Below, piece after piece: positions 7,930 to 10,952 of a stretch of 10,952 nt of DNA. This DNA comes from JBLHKE01 sp047619485 (GTDB lineage: Bacteria; Verrucomicrobiota; Verrucomicrobiia; Verrucomicrobiales; DEV007). The notes under the pieces are model-generated. The model was not told the DNA's origin, ran no database searches, and saw nothing but the letters and a program-made list of their open reading frames with translations. The stretch covers positions 1-10,952 of the forward strand of contig JBLHKE010000206.1 in the NCBI GenBank assembly GCA_047619485.1. Direction: 5' to 3'. Position 1 is the first letter of the stretch, and each line of letters opens with the position of its first letter. A program made the translations under genes and the position numbers.

Positions 7930-8694
7930 ATGCGAACTCTAAATATCATTCTCCTCGCCACCGTATCCGCCTCGTCCTCACTGTGGGCACAGGAAGGCTC
8001 GTCTGACGCGACCGGCACCAACCCGATCAATTTCACCAACGACCTAAGAATCTACAACGAGTATCAGTGGCTCAAACCTGGGGACGCGGGCTTGAACCTG
8101 ACCACGCTCGAATACCGCACTCCGTTCGCGGATGGCAAATGGTCGTTTCGCACCCGTGTGAAGGCGACTGCTCTCGATGTGGGGGATGTGAATGAATTCG
8201 GCTTCGGCGACATGGACTTCCGCTTCCTCACCGTGCCCTACTTGAACATGGATAAGAAGATGGCCATTGCGACCGGCATCGAATTCAGTTTGCCGACGGC
8301 CAGTGACGATCTGCTCGGCAGCAACGCGATCACCGCGGGACCGCAGGTATTCGGCGTGTTCTTCAAACCCTTCGGCGGCTTCTTTGATTTGATCGCCCCA
8401 GCGTATCAGCACAAGTTCAGCATCTACGAGGACGATGATGCACCCCAAGTTCACCAGGGTCTATTCGACCTGTTCCTGCTGAAGACTTCGGCGGACAAGA
8501 GCAAGTGGGCACTGATCAATCCGCAGGCGGTGCTCGACTACGAGAATGACAAACAGTTCGCCCTCCTCGAGGCGGAGATCGGCACCATGATCGGCACCGG
8601 AGGGAAGAGCGTTTACCTGCGCCCCTCATACGGAATCGGTGACGATCGACCGTACGACTTCTCGCTCGAGGCCGGCTTCAAGCTGATCTGGTAG
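7930..8694 (+). CDS. Outer-membrane beta-barrel protein (MetA-pathway-like)
   Basis: A 254-residue predicted outer-membrane protein. The frame is open further upstream, but 7930 is the start that gives a signal peptide (MRTLNIILLATVSASSSLWA, cleavage after Ala20) and avoids overlap with the previous gene, which ends 19 bp earlier. The mature protein consists of alternating strands ending in aromatic residues, and finishes in FKLIW, a C-terminal aromatic typical of barrels recognised by BAM. The FGFGDMDFRF segment followed by an LPTASDDLLGSNAITAGP turn (121-138) and repeated long strands resembles the putative MetA-pathway of phenol degradation/transporter-like barrel family; I rank this as probable, not certain. 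No substrate is indicated. With the next gene it supplies two barrels in the cluster. Confidence 0.75.
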   Translation: MRTLNIILLATVSASSSLWAQEGSSDATGTNPINFTNDLRIYNEYQWLKPGDAGLNLTTLEYRTPFADGKWSFRTRVKATALDVGDVNEFGFGDMDFRFLTVPYLNMDKKMAIATGIEFSLPTASDDLLGSNAITAGPQVFGVFFKPFGGFFDLIAPAYQHKFSIYEDDDAPQVHQGLFDLFLLKTSADKSKWALINPQAVLDYENDKQFALLEAEIGTMIGTGGKSVYLRPSYGIGDDRPYDFSLEAGFKLIW

Positions 8695-8763
8695 CGCCGT
8701 CCGAATATGTCATCCGTCCGAGAACGCCTTTAAATATTGCGACTGTTTCCCAAATAATTTGAT

Positions 8764-10011
8764 ATGAAGTTTTCACATTTTTTCCTCACGATCAGCTCGT
8801 GTGCCCTTCTGTTCAGCTCACAATCATGGGCGGGAGAATACATCGCTTCAGCTCCGGATTTGCCAAAGCAATCCCTGCTACTCGATCCGATCGACGCGCG
8901 TGGATGGGAGCTTGAGTTGGGGCTCTATGGCTGGGGTCCAGGCCTCAGTGCGGAGATCGGCAACGCCAGCCTCACGGGTCATACTGAAGTGAAATGGGGA
9001 GACTTGGGTGATCTTCTCGACGAGATCGATTTTGCCTCGCAGGGCAGAGTCGGCGTCAGGAAGGGGAAGTTCGGTGTGATCGCTGACTGGTTTTATCTGC
9101 GTATCAGCGATGAGAAGACCACGGCGGATCCGATCTTCCAGACGATCAGCTTCAAGACCGAAACGGTCATTCTCGATGCCGCGGTGACCTACCGTCTGCT
9201 CGAAGGGGAACGCGGCTATCTGGATGCGATGGCCGGTGTGCGATACTGGTATCTCGGTGAGACCGTCGGCATCAATTTGGATACGCCGGGGATCGAAAGG
9301 TTCAGTCGCAACGCCAGCCAGCGGGTCGTCGGTGAAGTCACCGATCGCGTCTCTGCGGCAGTCGCTGATGCGGTTCAGAAAGCGCGACCGATTGTCGAAG
9401 ACCAGATCCGCAATGGGATCGATGATCGCACCGGTCGGGTGGTCGGTCCAGACGATCTGAATGTGGCACTCGCCGGGGGGCTCTCCACCACCAACGTCGG
9501 CCGTGAGGCAACCTCAGGACGTGGCTTTGCGCCAGGTAGTTTCGAACGCGAACGTGGTGACTTGATCAGCGCGATCATCGCCGAGCGCAAGGCAGATGCC
9601 ATCAACAATGCGAGTGGAACGATCAGCTCCGTCAAGAAATCGGCACAGAAGAAACTGCAGAAGAAAGTCGCCAGCGCCCAGCGCAAGCTCGAACGCGCGA
9701 TCAGCAAGAAACTCAAAAGCATCCCGACAAAAGCTCACGTCAGCAAAGAATGGGCAGATCCCTACGTTGGCTTGATCGGCAAATACGCTCTTACGGAAAA
9801 GCTCTATGTGGTCGGGCGTGGCGACATTGGTGGCTTCGGTGTTAGCTCGGACCTGACCTGGCAGGCAGTCGGTGCCGTCGGAACACAATTGAGCGAAAAT
9901 ATCGCCATGGAACTCGGCTACAAGCACCTCTCGGTCGACTACGATCGCGGCTTCGTCTTCGATGCCGATCTGAGCGGATTTTTCGCAGGCGTCTCAATCA
10001 CCCTTAAATAA
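8764..10011 (+). CDS. Outer-membrane beta-barrel with large helical basic insertion
   Basis: A 415-residue predicted outer-membrane protein. The signal peptide (MKFSHFFLTISSCALLFSSQ, then SWA before GE) is cleaved near Ala23. The N-terminal half has barrel strands: WELELGLYGWGPGLSAEIG, GRVGVRKGKFGVIADWFYL, ETVILDAAVTYRLLEGERG and MAGVRYWYLG (R160 to G165). The C-terminal half, from KEWADPYVG (W330), has KLYVVGRGDIGGFGVSSDL and a last strand ending FFAGVSITLK. Relatives I recall are compact barrels of roughly 250-290 residues. Here about 150 residues (178-326) are inserted in a loop: one helix (about 187-215), a Gly-rich linker, and a second Lys/Arg-rich helix (about 265-323; VKKSAQKKLQKKVASAQ from 290). 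A 69-bp gap with A/T-rich end precedes it; 11 bp separate it from the small lipoprotein gene, so the two are probably co-translated. Function unknown. Confidence 0.8.
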   Translation: MKFSHFFLTISSCALLFSSQSWAGEYIASAPDLPKQSLLLDPIDARGWELELGLYGWGPGLSAEIGNASLTGHTEVKWGDLGDLLDEIDFASQGRVGVRKGKFGVIADWFYLRISDEKTTADPIFQTISFKTETVILDAAVTYRLLEGERGYLDAMAGVRYWYLGETVGINLDTPGIERFSRNASQRVVGEVTDRVSAAVADAVQKARPIVEDQIRNGIDDRTGRVVGPDDLNVALAGGLSTTNVGREATSGRGFAPGSFERERGDLISAIIAERKADAINNASGTISSVKKSAQKKLQKKVASAQRKLERAISKKLKSIPTKAHVSKEWADPYVGLIGKYALTEKLYVVGRGDIGGFGVSSDLTWQAVGAVGTQLSENIAMELGYKHLSVDYDRGFVFDADLSGFFAGVSITLK

Positions 10012-10022
10012 CAAATATAGAA

Positions 10023-10271
10023 ATGATTCGTTCTATCTCATCAATAATCTTTCTTGCCGCAATCGCGGCCAGCTTCACGTCCTGTGCAACCACTCCCCGT
10101 GAACGCAGCGATGACCGGCTCGACCGCCGACTCGAAGCGCGTGACGACCGCGTCGACCACTCCCTCGACCGCGTTGACAAGCGCGAAGATGCCCGCATGA
10201 ATCGCTGGGAGAACCGCGAAAAGAACGCCGACGAACAGGCAGAAAAGCGCTGGGAGCGCATGATGGACTAG
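10023..10271 (+). CDS. Small lipoprotein with charged helical repeat
   Basis: An 82-residue predicted lipoprotein. The hydrophobic segment SIIFLAAIAASFTSC ends in lipobox FTSC, lipidated at Cys21, leaving a mature chain of about 62 residues. From residue 29 it is almost entirely charged (Asp, Glu, Arg, Lys) and should form one long helix. Aligned in units of 11 (from Ser29) the second residue is Asp or Glu and the fourth is Arg in every unit: SDDRLDRRLEA, RDDRVDHSLDR, VDKREDARMNR, WENREKNADEQ, AEKRWERMMD. The size recalls Braun's lipoprotein, but there is no C-terminal Lys (it ends MMD), so Lpp-style covalent attachment to peptidoglycan is not expected. It starts 11 bp after the barrel with the basic helical insertion; an interaction between the two is a hypothesis only. 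It is the last gene of the + strand cluster. Confidence 0.75.
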   Translation: MIRSISSIIFLAAIAASFTSCATTPRERSDDRLDRRLEARDDRVDHSLDRVDKREDARMNRWENREKNADEQAEKRWERMMD

Positions 10272-10291
10272 CCCGACGCGGCGGGGCGTTT
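10271..10291 (+). terminator. Possible weak transcription terminator
   Basis: Immediately after the small lipoprotein's stop codon, GCCC (10271-10274) can pair with GGGC (10284-10287) around a GC-rich loop, followed by GTTTC. The stem is short and the T-run is only three bases, so this is weak. The large palindrome at 10344-10521 is a stronger hairpin and could also end transcription. Confidence 0.25.
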
Positions 10292-10343
10292 CGCAAGGAA
10301 TCGCCGAAAGGGTATGATGCGGTCGTATCGCTGGTATTCGGAA

Positions 10344-10521
10344 AATTGCTAGGAGTCTGTCGGACTTAGATGATTTCGAGCAAAACGTTTTAGAATTCAG
10401 TCATAATCCGCCGTCCGATGCAGGAGTATATTGGAATATTCGCCAAAGCGGAGGGTGGATTTGGGCGAATTCTAAAACGATTGTTGCCGGATCAGGTAAG
10501 TCCGACAGGCTCCTAGGAATT
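10344..10521. repeat. 178-bp imperfect palindrome, MITE-like element
   Basis: The outer arms at 10344-10368 and 10497-10521 are inverted repeats matching at 23 of 25 positions (core GTCTGTCGGACTTA on the left; TAAGTCCGACAG on the right). Further in, 10386-10398 (CGTTTTAGAATTC) is perfectly inverted at 10467-10479, and 10405-10417 matches 10449-10461 at 11 of 13 positions. All three pairs share the same centre to within half a base, so the whole unit folds into one hairpin with a loop at about 10418-10448. It lies between convergent genes. CTAG occurs just outside each GAG/CTC end, but it is palindromic and may be part of the arm rather than a target duplication. No transposase is encoded. It could be a non-autonomous transposable element, a REP-like repeat, or an RNA hairpin acting as terminator. 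Confidence 0.7.
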
Positions 10522-10602
10522 TGCTTTTTGCGTCAGGCGCTTAAGGGCGCCGTTGAAGGGATCGGAGATGGGGAGAAAGGGGGGTGTTCTCTTAGTTCAT
10601 TG
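10522..10602. other. Spacer between palindrome and tnpB remnant; possible IS66 end
   Basis: No coding signal is seen. The stretch TTAAGGGCGCCGTTGAAGGG at 10541-10560 has the look of an IS66-family terminal inverted repeat and lies where the outer end of the element should be, but the other end is outside the window so this cannot be confirmed. A G-rich run (10575-10584) follows. Confidence 0.3.
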
Positions 10603-10952
10603 TTAGTCGCGCTCGTGCCAAGGTCTGAACTTGCCGCCGCGCATATCGACACCGTCGAGCAGCAGACCGAGTGCCTCGGAACCGAGCTTCATCTTCTTCT
10701 GCCCGCCCTCGCTCGGGGGGCGGCCAGCTGAACGTTCCCTCCTCGAGGCGCTTAGTCGCGACCCACAGGCCAGTTCCATTGAAGTAGAGTAGTTTGACGC
10801 GCGTGCGGCGGCGGTTAGTGAACAAGAAGAGCGCGTCGCGATCGAGCTTGCCGCCGAGGTGGACCAGCGCGAGTTCGCTAAGGCCTTGGAAGCTCTTGCG
10901 CATGTCCTGCGGCTCGAGGGCGACGTAGATTTTCATCGATGCAGTGCCGAGG
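10541..10952 (-). mobile_element. IS66-family insertion sequence remnant (right side beyond window)
   Basis: The only recognisable gene is a frameshifted tnpB reading toward the left. In complete IS66 elements tnpB is followed by the large transposase gene tnpC, but here there are only about 60 bp before the candidate end at 10541 and then unrelated sequence, so tnpC is missing. Whether tnpA and a partner end lie to the right is not visible. The left boundary is a guess based on the terminal-repeat-like sequence. Confidence 0.5.
10603..10952 (-). pseudogene. tnpB: IS66 family accessory protein TnpB, frameshifted and 5' partial
   Basis: IS66 Orf2/TnpB is a small protein needed for transposition of IS66 elements. 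The N-terminal part carries the family motif: KIYVALEPQDMRKSFQGL, then LFLFTNRRRTRVKLLYFNGTG and LWVATKRLEEGTFSWP. After this the frame turns into Arg-rich nonsense. Removing one base from the six-G run at 10715-10720 (six C on the coding strand) restores a typical ending: PPSEGGQKKMKLGSEALGLL, then LDGVDMRGGKFRPWHERD and stop at 10603-10605. The restored length is about 110 residues from the ATG at 10936, normal for TnpB. The frame stays open upstream of that ATG to the window edge (LGTAS), so the true start may lie beyond. It may be a genuine pseudogene, a sequencing error in a homopolymer, or a frameshifted expression; the missing tnpC favours decay. Confidence 0.85.

Noticed and set aside
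8695..8763. Promoter between the two beta-barrel genes
   Set aside because: The gap is A/T-rich near its end, but no convincing pair of -35 and -10 boxes with suitable spacing could be assigned by eye.
10344..10521. CRISPR or attachment-site interpretation of the inverted repeats
   Set aside because: There are only two arms around one centre, no regularly spaced direct repeats, and no integrase or tRNA nearby.
10528..10731. A 67-codon + strand frame
   Set aside because: It lies mostly opposite the tnpB coding region, which has clear family motifs.

Overview
The window looks like chromosomal DNA from a Gram-negative bacterium with moderately high GC content. Exported lipoproteins and outer-membrane beta-barrels show the double membrane. 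None of the start codons has a good Shine-Dalgarno sequence; most are preceded by short A/T-rich leaders. With the protein types present, this suggests a Verrucomicrobiota-like organism (inference only; no marker gene is present).

Layout: bases 1-10271 hold nine genes, all on the + strand, with gaps of only 9-86 bp. In order: the C-terminal end of a DUF1254/DUF1214 protein; a second, complete DUF1254/DUF1214 protein; a lipoprotein alpha/beta hydrolase with a complete Ser-Asp-His triad; a 1120-residue MscK/KefA-type mechanosensitive channel; a DUF2092-type lipoprotein; a small Arg-rich exported protein with four 11-residue repeats; an outer-membrane beta-barrel; a second beta-barrel with a large helical, Lys/Arg-rich insertion; and a small charged-helix lipoprotein. 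Every complete product carries a signal peptide or lipobox, so the run looks like one envelope gene cluster, probably one or a few transcripts. It has no cytoplasmic enzyme or regulator.

Bases 10272-10602 contain no convincing gene. They hold a 178-bp imperfect palindrome (10344-10521) with 25-bp inverted terminal arms, which looks like a MITE-type or hairpin repeat. To its right, on the - strand, is an IS66-family tnpB accessory gene. It is frameshifted in a G6 run, has no tnpC downstream, and runs off the window edge.

How the genes may work together (inference): the channel relieves turgor at the inner membrane. The hydrolase, DUF2092 lipoprotein, beta-barrels and small helical proteins would act in the periplasm and outer membrane, for example in lipid handling or envelope spacing under osmotic stress. 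No single gene proves this; co-directionality, tight spacing and shared localisation are the evidence.
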